Positions 15,911 through 23,416 of a stretch of 24,209 nt of DNA are shown here, in pieces (position 1 is the stretch's first letter; each line of letters opens with the position of its first letter). The position numbers and the translations under genes were made by a program. Origin of the DNA: an uncultured Holosporaceae bacterium (GTDB lineage Bacteria > Pseudomonadota > Alphaproteobacteria > CAISOG01); the NCBI GenBank assembly GCA_903887035.1, contig CAISOG010000074.1, positions 1 through 24,209 of the forward strand, written 5' to 3'. The notes under the pieces were generated by a model, which saw nothing but the letters and a program-made list of their open reading frames with translations, had not been told where the DNA came from and did not search any database.

Positions 15911-15991
15911 AGGCGGTGGGGATAAAGCCGTAATCTGCTATATAGCCAGGATGCCTAAGCCGACGGGCTGCAACGGCTGCAACCACCGCCT
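15911..15991 (-). other. Inverted repeat after the third VirB6-like gene
   Basis: AGGCGGTGG (15911-15919) and CCACCGCCT (15983-15991) are perfect 9-bp inverted repeats 63 bases apart; the right arm overlaps the stop codon of the VirB6-like gene. Between them are a tandem GGCTGCAAC duplication and the perfect palindrome GCTATATAGC (15937-15946). It could form the 3' end of the upstream message or contain the DUF192 promoter; neither shows a full consensus. Confidence 0.3.
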
Positions 15992-17402
15992 AAATTTTCT
16001 TAAGCATGCCAAAGGCACCGGCCGCCCCCATTTTTCCCTTGGAAATAGCCTCCTCAGCCATCTCCTTACCAATATCAACAGTGAAAGAACCGCTAACATA
16101 TTGACCTGCCCAATCGTCGACGCGCCGTGCAAACATAATCAGCACGATTCCCGCGGTCAGCATGATCCAATAGCCGGGGGCGGCGAAAGAATTGCTGTTA
16201 CCCTGACCGCTTAGGGGGCCCGCGATAATGTCGGTGACCACCGCGCCGCCATCCGTGGGGGCGCTGGTGCCAGGTTTGCTGCCCAAACTTTGGGTGAATC
16301 CAACGCTAAGCATGGCAATGCTGATGGCGATTAGGGCGTTGATCATGATAAAGCCAATCGCCGAGTGAATCAGGGCGCTGATACAAATTTTTAAGGGTGC
16401 CCGCCCAATGGGCAGGGCATAGGCGGCAATGGCCAGCGGGGCAATCACGGCAACAAACAGCCATCGGAATAAATAGGTGATCATAAACAATCCAACCAGC
16501 AGGGCGCCCAATCCATAGATTAAGGTCATGACAAAACCAGCCAAAAGCCAGTCCCAACCTTTTGGTGGCAGAGTCCATTGAATTTTTTGCATGGAGGAAA
16601 TGCCCGCAACAATCCCCACCCCAACCGCACGCTGAAGCGCATAAAATTGACAGTTTAGGGCGTTTTTGACATTGGCTTTTTTCTCATCCTTCGTGCTGCC
16701 ATCAAAACGGATGTTGCCGCATTCCAACACTTGGCCTTCGGGGCCCACCACCGCCTCCGTCGTTGTGCCAGAGCCCGATTTGACGGTGCGCAGGGGTTTG
16801 CGCAGCGGGTTGAATTGGTCATAGGGAGCCTGCAACACAATCATCGGATCTGATCCGCCAAAAACAGCCTCTAACATCGCATGGCCGCCGCGCATCCCGA
16901 CCGAGATGGCGGGGTTAAAGAAATAGTCGTTGAAAAAATTAAAGTTGCCCAAGGCCGTCAGTACCAGCAGGGTGATGGCCAGCCTGGCCGCGATTTTGTT
17001 GGCCATCCCCCCGACGCTGTCCAGCGCGCCAAAGGGCATCAACAGCTTGCCCGCTTGCAACAACACCCACAACGCAATGATAATGGCAATCAGTCGGCGC
17101 ACATTGCCGCCCAGAAAGTCAAACATGGCCTGACCCATTTCATAGGCCACATCGACCATCATCGCGCTGATCGGGCAAATCCAACAGCTGTACATCATCA
17201 GGTTGTACATATCGGCGGGATTCGCCGCCCCACTGTTGGTGCCTGGCGTGTTGTTGGGGCCGGTAGAACCCTGCGCCAGGGCGGCATGAGGATCGCTGCC
17301 CAACAACAGCATCAACAACAGCACCATCAGGCCAAAACGGATCGATTTGACCCGCAGCCATGATAGACGAAAACATTGGTGGATTGCTGTGGTCATGATC
17401 AT
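15990..17402 (-). CDS. VirB6/TrbL-like polytopic membrane protein (third of three)
   Basis: A 470-residue paralogue of the two upstream genes, likely an inner-membrane channel component of a type IV secretion or conjugation system. A signal peptide (hydrophobic 24-34, cleavage near ALA-Q 43) is followed by a Gly/Asn/Pro-rich stretch, then the shared motif C73-W-I-C76-P and the membrane core (LLQAGKLLMPFG). In the core, a soluble segment with CQFYALQRAVGVGIVAG leads into a multi-helix block of the VirB6 type (FRWLFVAVIAPLAIAAYALP). Start ATG 17402 lies one base after the previous gene's stop, indicating translational coupling; ATG 17396 is an alternative. It is the shortest of the three and has the least extra N-terminal sequence. 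Confidence 0.75.
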   Translation of the reverse strand: MIMTTAIHQCFRLSWLRVKSIRFGLMVLLLMLLLGSDPHAALAQGSTGPNNTPGTNSGAANPADMYNLMMYSCWICPISAMMVDVAYEMGQAMFDFLGGNVRRLIAIIIALWVLLQAGKLLMPFGALDSVGGMANKIAARLAITLLVLTALGNFNFFNDYFFNPAISVGMRGGHAMLEAVFGGSDPMIVLQAPYDQFNPLRKPLRTVKSGSGTTTEAVVGPEGQVLECGNIRFDGSTKDEKKANVKNALNCQFYALQRAVGVGIVAGISSMQKIQWTLPPKGWDWLLAGFVMTLIYGLGALLVGLFMITYLFRWLFVAVIAPLAIAAYALPIGRAPLKICISALIHSAIGFIMINALIAISIAMLSVGFTQSLGSKPGTSAPTDGGAVVTDIIAGPLSGQGNSNSFAAPGYWIMLTAGIVLIMFARRVDDWAGQYVSGSFTVDIGKEMAEEAISKGKMGAAGAFGMLKKI

Positions 17403-17403
17403 T

Positions 17404-19032
17404 CTAACTGTTGTCCGTTGCCTGATTGGCGATTTTGGCGGCTTTGCCCGCCATTTTTCCTCCAACTTTTACCCCTTGACTAGCTATCTCAGCGGCCTTG
17501 CCCGCCATTTGGGCGGCCTGGCCACCCTTAGCCGCCAAGGCCTGCCCGCCAGCCGCCATTGCGCCGCCAACGCCAGCGGTTAGCGCAGTTAAAGCAAGTG
17601 CCGCCGTGGCTACCACGGCACCTTTTAGCTTGTTGGCCAATTCATTGGCGCGATTTAACGGATCCCCTTCAGAACCAACTGCGCCAACAAAATCGGCGGC
17701 ATATTTGCTGGAAGTACCGACCGTACGGATAATCAACAGCCCAAGCGCCAACAACATCCAAAATCCTGGCACAATTGGGCTGGTTAACGCCCCCATGCCC
17801 GCCCCCTTACTGGCACCCTGGATCAGCGTGCATAGAGAAGCCCCCCCGCCCGCGCCGCCGCCGCTGCCACTACCGCCGCCCGCTAAGCCATTGGCAATCG
17901 CGCCCTGCACGATGGTGTGCATCATCACCCCACTAAAGGCCACAATTAGGCTAAGGAATACCAGGGTCAGGGCGGAGTGAACAATGCCGCGGAATGCCCG
18001 CTCCGCCGTGGGTCGGGTCAGTTTGAAAACAAAGCAGGCAATAAAAAAGGGCGCCATGATGTTGATGATTGCCCATCGAATCACCGCATCAATCATGTAA
18101 ATGGGAAAAATCAGAATGGCCAGTGCATAGACCAAGGCGATGATAATTCCGCCTATCGCGGGCAGAATGTTGCCAAAGGCGCTTTCCATCCCATTGCCAA
18201 ACAAGGCGCTTATGCTTGCCCAGCCAATGACCACGCCAATGCCCAAATTTTGCTGAAGCGCTCCAATTTGCGCGCTCATCCCCGTTTCAGGTTGGTTGGG
18301 ATCGAAATCGGGAATGGCATTCAACCCCTGAGCATAGTCGCCGCTTTTGCCCCCAGTCACCTCCATGCCAGCCTTCAGCATGGCTGTTGAGGTGCGAATC
18401 GCACTGTTGGTTATTGGCTTGTAGATATAATCCCAATACACGCTGTAGTTGCGAATCATCAGGATGCAGACCAAGCCAATCAACAGTTTAAGCCAAAGCT
18501 GTCCACCAACGTCTTTCGCTTTTTCCACGGGGCCAAAGGGCAACAGCAGTTTGCCAACCTCAATCAACACATAAAGGGCTAGGGCAATGGCCAAAATACG
18601 GCTGACCCCCGCGGCAAAGCGGCTGGGGCTGCCATCGGGACCGCTCATCGCCTTGCCCAATTTTTCTGATACTTGCATTACCCCCTCAAACAACGGGCAT
18701 GCCCAGCAGTTTTTCATGCTTTGATAGACGGCTTCGGTGCTAAGGTCGGCGCTGCAGCTGTAGGTGCTGCTTGAGGATGAAGAACTGCCGCTAGCTGTTG
18801 AAGAAGCGGCACCAGCTGTTGCACTTGATGCACCACCAGATGCTGTGCCAGATGCGCCCCCTGTGCTAGCTGAGCCAGAGGGATTGGTAGCGGGCGGGGT
18901 TGTAGTGCCCGCTGTGGGTGCAGGATTAACAACCGCATAGCTGGTTCCCGCCCCTAACGGTAACAACAGCATAAACAACAATCCTGTGGTCAGCAGGCGG
19001 CGGCCAAATTGCGGGAAATGCAGGAAACTCAT
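17404..19032 (-). CDS. VirB6/TrbL-like polytopic membrane protein (second of three)
   Basis: A 542-residue paralogue. The N-terminal signal peptide (MSFLHFPQFGRRLL, hydrophobic 13-28, SYA-V) is followed by a Thr/Pro then Ser/Gly/Ala low-complexity linker (about 37-90). The shared motif C109-W-A-C112-P and the core with LIEVGKLLLPFGP come next. The late VirB6-like block reads IYMIDAVIRWAIINIMAPFFIA and is followed by a Gly-rich loop and more helices. The tail is an Ala/Gly/Lys/Gln-rich cytoplasmic-type extension with repeating KAA and MAGKAA units. Start and upstream stop overlap as TAATG at 19030-19034. Assignment rests on topology and paralogy, not on a decisive motif. Confidence 0.75.
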   Translation of the reverse strand: MSFLHFPQFGRRLLTTGLLFMLLLPLGAGTSYAVVNPAPTAGTTTPPATNPSGSASTGGASGTASGGASSATAGAASSTASGSSSSSSSTYSCSADLSTEAVYQSMKNCWACPLFEGVMQVSEKLGKAMSGPDGSPSRFAAGVSRILAIALALYVLIEVGKLLLPFGPVEKAKDVGGQLWLKLLIGLVCILMIRNYSVYWDYIYKPITNSAIRTSTAMLKAGMEVTGGKSGDYAQGLNAIPDFDPNQPETGMSAQIGALQQNLGIGVVIGWASISALFGNGMESAFGNILPAIGGIIIALVYALAILIFPIYMIDAVIRWAIINIMAPFFIACFVFKLTRPTAERAFRGIVHSALTLVFLSLIVAFSGVMMHTIVQGAIANGLAGGGSGSGGGAGGGASLCTLIQGASKGAGMGALTSPIVPGFWMLLALGLLIIRTVGTSSKYAADFVGAVGSEGDPLNRANELANKLKGAVVATAALALTALTAGVGGAMAAGGQALAAKGGQAAQMAGKAAEIASQGVKVGGKMAGKAAKIANQATDNS

Positions 19033-21083
19033 TACGATGCCCTTGTCCGCTGTTGCCGAACCGATTTTTCGGTTTTGTTCCACGCATGCTGCATCGGGCT
19101 GCCCAACAAGCCGCCCAGATGTTTGGTTTTACGCCCACTAGGATCAGTGGTTTCATAGCGGTGAATAACGGTGCGCCCCGCGGTGCTGGCCACCTTTTGC
19201 CCGACCATCATGGCGCCCGTTTTGGCAAGGCCACCCGCCTGGGCGCTAAGCCCCATTGCCATTGAATCCATCCCCCGACCACCAATCAGATAGCCCGCAA
19301 TGCCAGCGGCTTTACCCAACATTTGGATGCCCAGCACCGCCACCGCCATCAGCACCCAAAAATACGGTTTGGTTATCCGAATCAAATCCTGAATCGCCTT
19401 TTTGCCATCATTGCTGTCAACCTGCTTAATCAGCTCAGACGCGTTGTAAACATTGCCAACCTTGTCCAACCCTGGAACAGCCTTAACAACATTGGTTAGC
19501 ATATTGTCGGTCATCGCAATCACAAAGGCGACCACCACCCCCAGGATCAGCAGGGTCATCATGGATTGGGCGACCGTGCGCACCCCTTTTTCAAAGGCCT
19601 TGCGGGTTTTGGGATATATGGCCGATGCCACCAAAAACGGACTGATCATCATCACAATGCCCAGCTGGATCACGGCATCAATCATATAGATGGGCAGTAG
19701 GATAAGCAGCAGGCCAAAGGCCAACATTATCAAAATCGACCCAATGACAACGTCCAGGTTCATTAACAGATACCACATCTGGTTTTTGCTTAGGACAACA
19801 AAATCCGCAACCAATCCAAAACGCGCCTTTGTTTCGCCCGTAAAGACCGTTGCGGAGCTTTTGAAGGCCTGAAAGCCCAGCATGGGCAGCACGCCCAGGG
19901 ACTTTTGCATCCTGTCCAGCTGGCAACTCATGGCCTTACTGACCACACTGGGGTTATCGTTGATGGATCCGGTTTTGCCTTGCAGCGCCCGCTGTCCCGC
20001 GATGGTAGAGGGGCAGTCGGTAGCGCTGCCCATCAAATCGGGCGATTGTTTGTTAATAATTCTATCCTGCACCTGCTGCTGAATCCCGCTGCCGTAATCC
20101 ATCAAAAAGGACATGACGGGGCCATAACCATAATCCCAAACAACATTCATATGGCTAAGCGTGGTTAGCACCAACAGGGTCAGCCCCAATCGCGATACAA
20201 CAGCATTGCCAATCTTCTTGGCGCCATCGGCGGGACCAAAAGGCAACAACAGCTTAATCGCCTCCAGCAGCAGCCATACCGCCAAGGCCAAGGCCAAAAT
20301 CTTTCTTAGGGCGGGCGCCAAAATCTCAAACATGGCGTTGGCGTACTCAACGCTGGTGTCAAACACCACCTCAAACAGCGGGCACAGCCAACAGGCGGTC
20401 ATGCCAGGCAGATAGGATGAAACAGGGATATAGCCATTGGCGACGGCGATCATATCGCTGATCATGGTGCCAAGGTAATTAAGCCCTTGCCCCAAAGAGT
20501 TGCACATGTAACCACTAACTTTTTGAACCCAGTAAGCTTTATCACCAGGACCCCAAGCATCTACCATTTTTTGTATTAGGGCTTTTGTTTGCGGACTATT
20601 CTTGTCGCAAATATTTGGGGTATTCACGATATCATCCACAATACCCCTTTCGCATAATCGCCCCACACCAGCGATAAGATATTCCGTGGTGCTGGGGGAA
20701 GTTTGCGTGGATAGCCAAACACCGCCCCCAATAGACACTGACCCAACTGGCTTCGTGGGATTGGCTGAAGCGCCTAAGGATTGTGCCAAGGCGGCGCCGT
20801 TAAGACTTGCAGTGCCTAAACAGCCTGCAGCTAGGCCATTTCTGTAATTGTCCTTAAAATACCCTTCCTGAAAGGGGCCACAGTCCCATCTGCTTGGATT
20901 GGTGCATTTGCGGCAATTGATATCGCTGCCGCACTCTTGCCCATTAATGGCTAACAGTGCCTTCCCAATATTTGGGTGAAGACAATTAAGGCCAAAACCA
21001 CCAGCACAGCTGTGCAATGGCGGAATGCTCGCATGCGCGCGTGTCGGCTGCGCCAGCAGGATCGCCAGCATGACAGCCGCCAT
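19032..21083 (-). CDS. VirB6/TrbL-like polytopic membrane protein (first of three, Cys-rich)
   Basis: The largest paralogue, 683 residues from ATG 21083, which has AGGGG 7 bases upstream. GTG 21113 is an attractive alternative, since it adds LWRR before the hydrophobic stretch and gives a textbook signal peptide ending AHA-S; GTG 21227 lacks any ribosome binding site. The exported N-terminal region to about 230 contains ten cysteines (26, 34, 51, 57, 60, 68, 88, 144, 159, 194), then the shared C231-W-L-C234-P and the core LLEAIKLLLPFGP. The VirB6-like block is IYMIDAVIQLGIVMMISPFLVA, followed by further helices and a basic cytoplasmic tail (GRKTKHLGG). Its stop overlaps the next start (TAATG). 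Confidence 0.75.
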   Translation of the reverse strand: MAAVMLAILLAQPTRAHASIPPLHSCAGGFGLNCLHPNIGKALLAINGQECGSDINCRKCTNPSRWDCGPFQEGYFKDNYRNGLAAGCLGTASLNGAALAQSLGASANPTKPVGSVSIGGGVWLSTQTSPSTTEYLIAGVGRLCERGIVDDIVNTPNICDKNSPQTKALIQKMVDAWGPGDKAYWVQKVSGYMCNSLGQGLNYLGTMISDMIAVANGYIPVSSYLPGMTACWLCPLFEVVFDTSVEYANAMFEILAPALRKILALALAVWLLLEAIKLLLPFGPADGAKKIGNAVVSRLGLTLLVLTTLSHMNVVWDYGYGPVMSFLMDYGSGIQQQVQDRIINKQSPDLMGSATDCPSTIAGQRALQGKTGSINDNPSVVSKAMSCQLDRMQKSLGVLPMLGFQAFKSSATVFTGETKARFGLVADFVVLSKNQMWYLLMNLDVVIGSILIMLAFGLLLILLPIYMIDAVIQLGIVMMISPFLVASAIYPKTRKAFEKGVRTVAQSMMTLLILGVVVAFVIAMTDNMLTNVVKAVPGLDKVGNVYNASELIKQVDSNDGKKAIQDLIRITKPYFWVLMAVAVLGIQMLGKAAGIAGYLIGGRGMDSMAMGLSAQAGGLAKTGAMMVGQKVASTAGRTVIHRYETTDPSGRKTKHLGGLLGSPMQHAWNKTEKSVRQQRTRAS

Positions 21084-21289
21084 CGCAATGCCCCTACGCC
21101 ACAAACCCTGCACCCCTGCCCCGCTGAAACAAAAAACACCTGACCAGTCTAACGCGAAACTGTAATCTTTTTTATGAAATTTTTCTGAAGGCCGATGGGT
21201 GCCAGAAGGGGCATCCAGGCCAAACACTTATAACCCAATAAAATTATGGGCGAAACCGCTGTGGCCGTCCACAATTCTTTACCATGATC

Positions 21290-21317
21290 TTGCCAGAAAG
21301 TTTGCGTATTCTATCCT
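21290..21317 (+). promoter_or_regulatory. Candidate promoter for the 17-kDa-type lipoprotein
   Basis: TTGCCA (21290-21295) and TATCCT (21312-21317) are 16 bases apart, a fair match to the housekeeping consensus, 49 bases before ATG 21366. The same gap must hold the promoter of the divergent VirB6-like operon, for which I see no convincing boxes. Confidence 0.4.
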
Positions 21318-21365
21318 TCAATCTGTCGCACGGTGGCGGCAGCAATTTTGAAAAAAGGAATGACG

Positions 21366-21860
21366 ATGCGCGGCAAAAAATTTTCGGCCATGGTGATGGC
21401 GGCGGTGATTCTGGTTGGCTGTACCAACACCCGCGGGGGCGGTGGCGGTAATGGCGGCATGAAGGAGGGGGTTGGAACCATCCTGGGCGGGGTTGGCGGC
21501 GCTGTCGTCGGTTCCCAATTCGGTAAGGGCAATGGCCAGCTGGCAATGGTGGCTACCGGCACGTTGTTGGGGGCATTTTTGGGCAATCAGATTGGTCAAT
21601 CGCTGGATAAGGCGGATGCGATGTACGCCAACCGCGCCGCCAATCAGGCCTTTGAGACGGCACCTTCGGGCACCTCAACCGCCTGGCGTAACCCCGATTC
21701 GGGCAATTCGGGCACGGTTGTCCCCAAACCAGCCTATCAGGCATCGAACGGGGAATATTGCCGTGAGTTTACCCAGACTGTTAGCGTCGGTGGTCGCGCG
21801 CAGGAGGCCTTTGGCACCGCCTGTCGCCAACCGGATGGCAGCTGGCGGATTGTGCAATAG
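21366..21860 (+). CDS. 17-kDa surface antigen-type glycine-zipper lipoprotein
   Basis: A 164-residue predicted outer-membrane lipoprotein related to the Rickettsia 17-kDa antigen family. The signal peptide ends in lipobox LVGC with the lipid-bearing C19. A Gly-rich stretch precedes the glycine-zipper segment (GTILGGVGGAVVGSQFG and GTLLGAFLGNQIGQSLD). The C-terminal domain has the family pattern of a YCREFTQTVSVGG strand, two cysteines, and a final ACRQPDGSWRIV. Start ATG 21366 is favoured over ATG 21360 because AAGGA lies 6 bases upstream of the former and would abut the latter. It is divergent from the VirB6-like operon; the ceramidase-like gene follows after 35 bases and may be co-transcribed. 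Confidence 0.88.
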   Translation: MRGKKFSAMVMAAVILVGCTNTRGGGGGNGGMKEGVGTILGGVGGAVVGSQFGKGNGQLAMVATGTLLGAFLGNQIGQSLDKADAMYANRAANQAFETAPSGTSTAWRNPDSGNSGTVVPKPAYQASNGEYCREFTQTVSVGGRAQEAFGTACRQPDGSWRIVQ

Positions 21861-21895
21861 CAGCCTGAAAGCCTAAGCCAAGACTGCCCGCTACC

Positions 21896-22570
21896 ATGAA
21901 CGGCCCAATCGTTAATTATTGCGAACGCACCAGCGCCGCCTTTTGGGCGGAACCGATTAACGCCCTAACCAACCTAGCCTTTTTGCTGGCCGCCTATGGT
22001 GCTCTGCGGCTGGCGCGGCAGCATGTGCAGCCCTGGCAGTGGCGACGGGACTGGCCGATTGCCTGGCTGATTAGCCTGATAGCCATCATCGGGGTGGGCA
22101 GCAGCCTGTTTCACACCCTGGCAACCTTTGGGGCAATGCTGGCGGATGTTATACCCATTGCGGTCTATCAGGTCAGCTTTCTGGCGATTTACAGCTGGCG
22201 GATAGCCAAACTGCCCCCTTGGGCGGTGGGGGGACTGATTGTGCTGTTCCTGCTTAGCGGTTGGCTGATGGGGCAACTGGTGCCGCCCAGCCTGCATGAG
22301 CGGTTGAATGGCAGCCTGGCCTATGCCCCCGCCCTGCTGTTTCTGGTGGGGTTGGCGCTGTACCACCAGCGGTCGGGGGTGCTGCTGGCACCCTTCGCCC
22401 TGTGGCAGGCGATTGGCCTTTTCCTGCTTTCCCTGACCGCTCGCACCCTTGATTTGGTGGTGTGCGCACAGGTTCCGATTGGGATGCATTTCCTGTGGCA
22501 TCTGTTGAACGCGGGCGTGCTGTACCTGACCATGCGCGCCCTGCTGCTGAACTGGCGACGCTTCACCTAA
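21896..22570 (+). CDS. Ceramidase-like integral membrane hydrolase
   Basis: A 224-residue protein with about seven hydrophobic helices, matching the alkaline ceramidase / CREST superfamily of zinc-dependent membrane amidases. Key residues have the family spacing: S69 and H73 (SSLFH), D84 (ADVIP) 11 residues on, and H198 and H202 (HFLWH) near the C-terminus, corresponding to S77, H81, D92, H217 and H221 of human ACER3. The N-terminal CERTSAAFWAEPINALTNLAF is typical of the bacterial members. Activity on ceramide or another acyl-amide lipid is inferred only. No strong Shine-Dalgarno sequence is seen. Its stop overlaps the nth stop on the opposite strand. Confidence 0.82.
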   Translation: MNGPIVNYCERTSAAFWAEPINALTNLAFLLAAYGALRLARQHVQPWQWRRDWPIAWLISLIAIIGVGSSLFHTLATFGAMLADVIPIAVYQVSFLAIYSWRIAKLPPWAVGGLIVLFLLSGWLMGQLVPPSLHERLNGSLAYAPALLFLVGLALYHQRSGVLLAPFALWQAIGLFLLSLTARTLDLVVCAQVPIGMHFLWHLLNAGVLYLTMRALLLNWRRFT

Positions 22571-23250
22571 GCTTTGTCGGGATAGCGGCACCAGCGGGCA
22601 ATGGGGCAGCGATCGCATTTCGGTTTGCGCGCGGTGCAGGTATAGCGGCCATGCAGGATCAGCCAGTGGTGGGCGTTTAGCAGGTAGGCGGGCGGGATGA
22701 TGGCCAGCAACTGCCGCTCCGTCTGGTCAACATTGTTGGCATGGGTCAGGCCGATTCGGTTGCTGACCCGAAAAATATGGGTATCGACCGCCATGGTGGG
22801 CTGGCCAAAGGCGGTGTTCAGCACGACATTGGCGGTTTTGCGGCCAACCCCGGCCAGGGATTGCAAGGCTTCCCGCGTTTGCGGTACCTGCCCGTCATGT
22901 TGGGACAACAGCTGTTCACATAAGGTAATCAGGTTGGCGGCCTTGGTGTTGTAAAGCCCGATGCTTTGGATATAGGGCTTCAGCCCCTCAACCCCCAACC
23001 CCAACAGCGCGTGGGGGGTGTTGGCGATGGCAAACAGCTTAGCGGTGGCGCGATTAACCGCCGCATCGGTGCTTTGTGCTGACAGCACGACGGCCACCAG
23101 CAGGGTAAAGGGGCTGTCATACACCAGCTCGGTTTTGGGATGCGGGTTGGCGGCGGCGAAATTGGCGAAAATGGCCTGCACCGCGCTGGGGCTAAGCGGT
23201 TTGGTGCTGATGGGGGGTGATGGGGGGGATGCGTTCATCCTATTCGGCAT
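22567..23250 (-). CDS. nth: Endonuclease III
   Basis: Bifunctional DNA glycosylase/AP lyase that removes oxidised pyrimidines in base excision repair. From ATG 23250 the product has 227 residues: the helix-hairpin-helix LAGVGRKTANVVL with catalytic K138, catalytic D156 in VDTHIFRVSNR, and the 4Fe-4S cluster ligands C205, C212, C215 and C221 in the C-X6-C-X2-C-X5-C spacing. The start is uncertain: ATG 23238 four codons on is equally possible, neither has good ribosome-binding spacing, and an upstream extension to 23394 looks untranslated. Convergent with the ceramidase-like gene with overlapping stops; divergent from the PAS-GGDEF gene. Confidence 0.96.
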   Translation of the reverse strand: MPNRMNASPPSPPISTKPLSPSAVQAIFANFAAANPHPKTELVYDSPFTLLVAVVLSAQSTDAAVNRATAKLFAIANTPHALLGLGVEGLKPYIQSIGLYNTKAANLITLCEQLLSQHDGQVPQTREALQSLAGVGRKTANVVLNTAFGQPTMAVDTHIFRVSNRIGLTHANNVDQTERQLLAIIPPAYLLNAHHWLILHGRYTCTARKPKCDRCPIARWCRYPDKA

Positions 23251-23336
23251 GGCTGATTTGTTGGCAGCGGTCAAGCAGTGCAGATTGTGACTGTTTCTTG
23301 CGTGGCGGCTATCTGGCCATCGAATCAGGAAAAAGC

Positions 23337-23351
23337 GCTTAAGTCTTAAGC
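23337..23351. promoter_or_regulatory. 15-bp palindrome in the nth/GGDEF gap
   Basis: GCTTAAG-T-CTTAAGC is a perfect 7-bp inverted repeat with a single central base. It lies 65 bases before the GGDEF start and 86 before the nth start, and partly overlaps the CtrA-type site. It is a candidate binding site for a dimeric regulator. Confidence 0.45.
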
Positions 23352-23360
23352 AAACCTTAA
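23346..23360 (+). promoter_or_regulatory. CtrA-type binding site (TTAA-N7-TTAA)
   Basis: TTAA at 23346-23349 and TTAA at 23357-23360 are separated by exactly 7 bases (GCAAACC) and followed by CC. This matches the full CtrA recognition form TTAA-N7-TTAA(C) known in alphaproteobacteria. It ends 56 bases before the GGDEF ATG. A third TTAA (23339-23342) precedes it. Confidence 0.5.
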
Positions 23361-23416
23361 CCAGGCCATGCGATCGTGAAAGCATTATTGTCACCTGCTT
23401 TCAATCGGTTTTCTGC

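Noticed and set aside
21234..21250. Operator in the VirB6-like/lipoprotein divergent gap (CCCAATAA and TTATGGG)
   Set aside because: Imperfect AT-rich hairpin with a bulge and no clear link to a promoter; could be chance.
21974..22618. 214-residue - strand open frame over the ceramidase-like gene
   Set aside because: Gln/Pro/His-rich antisense product; the + strand has catalytic residues with correct family spacing.
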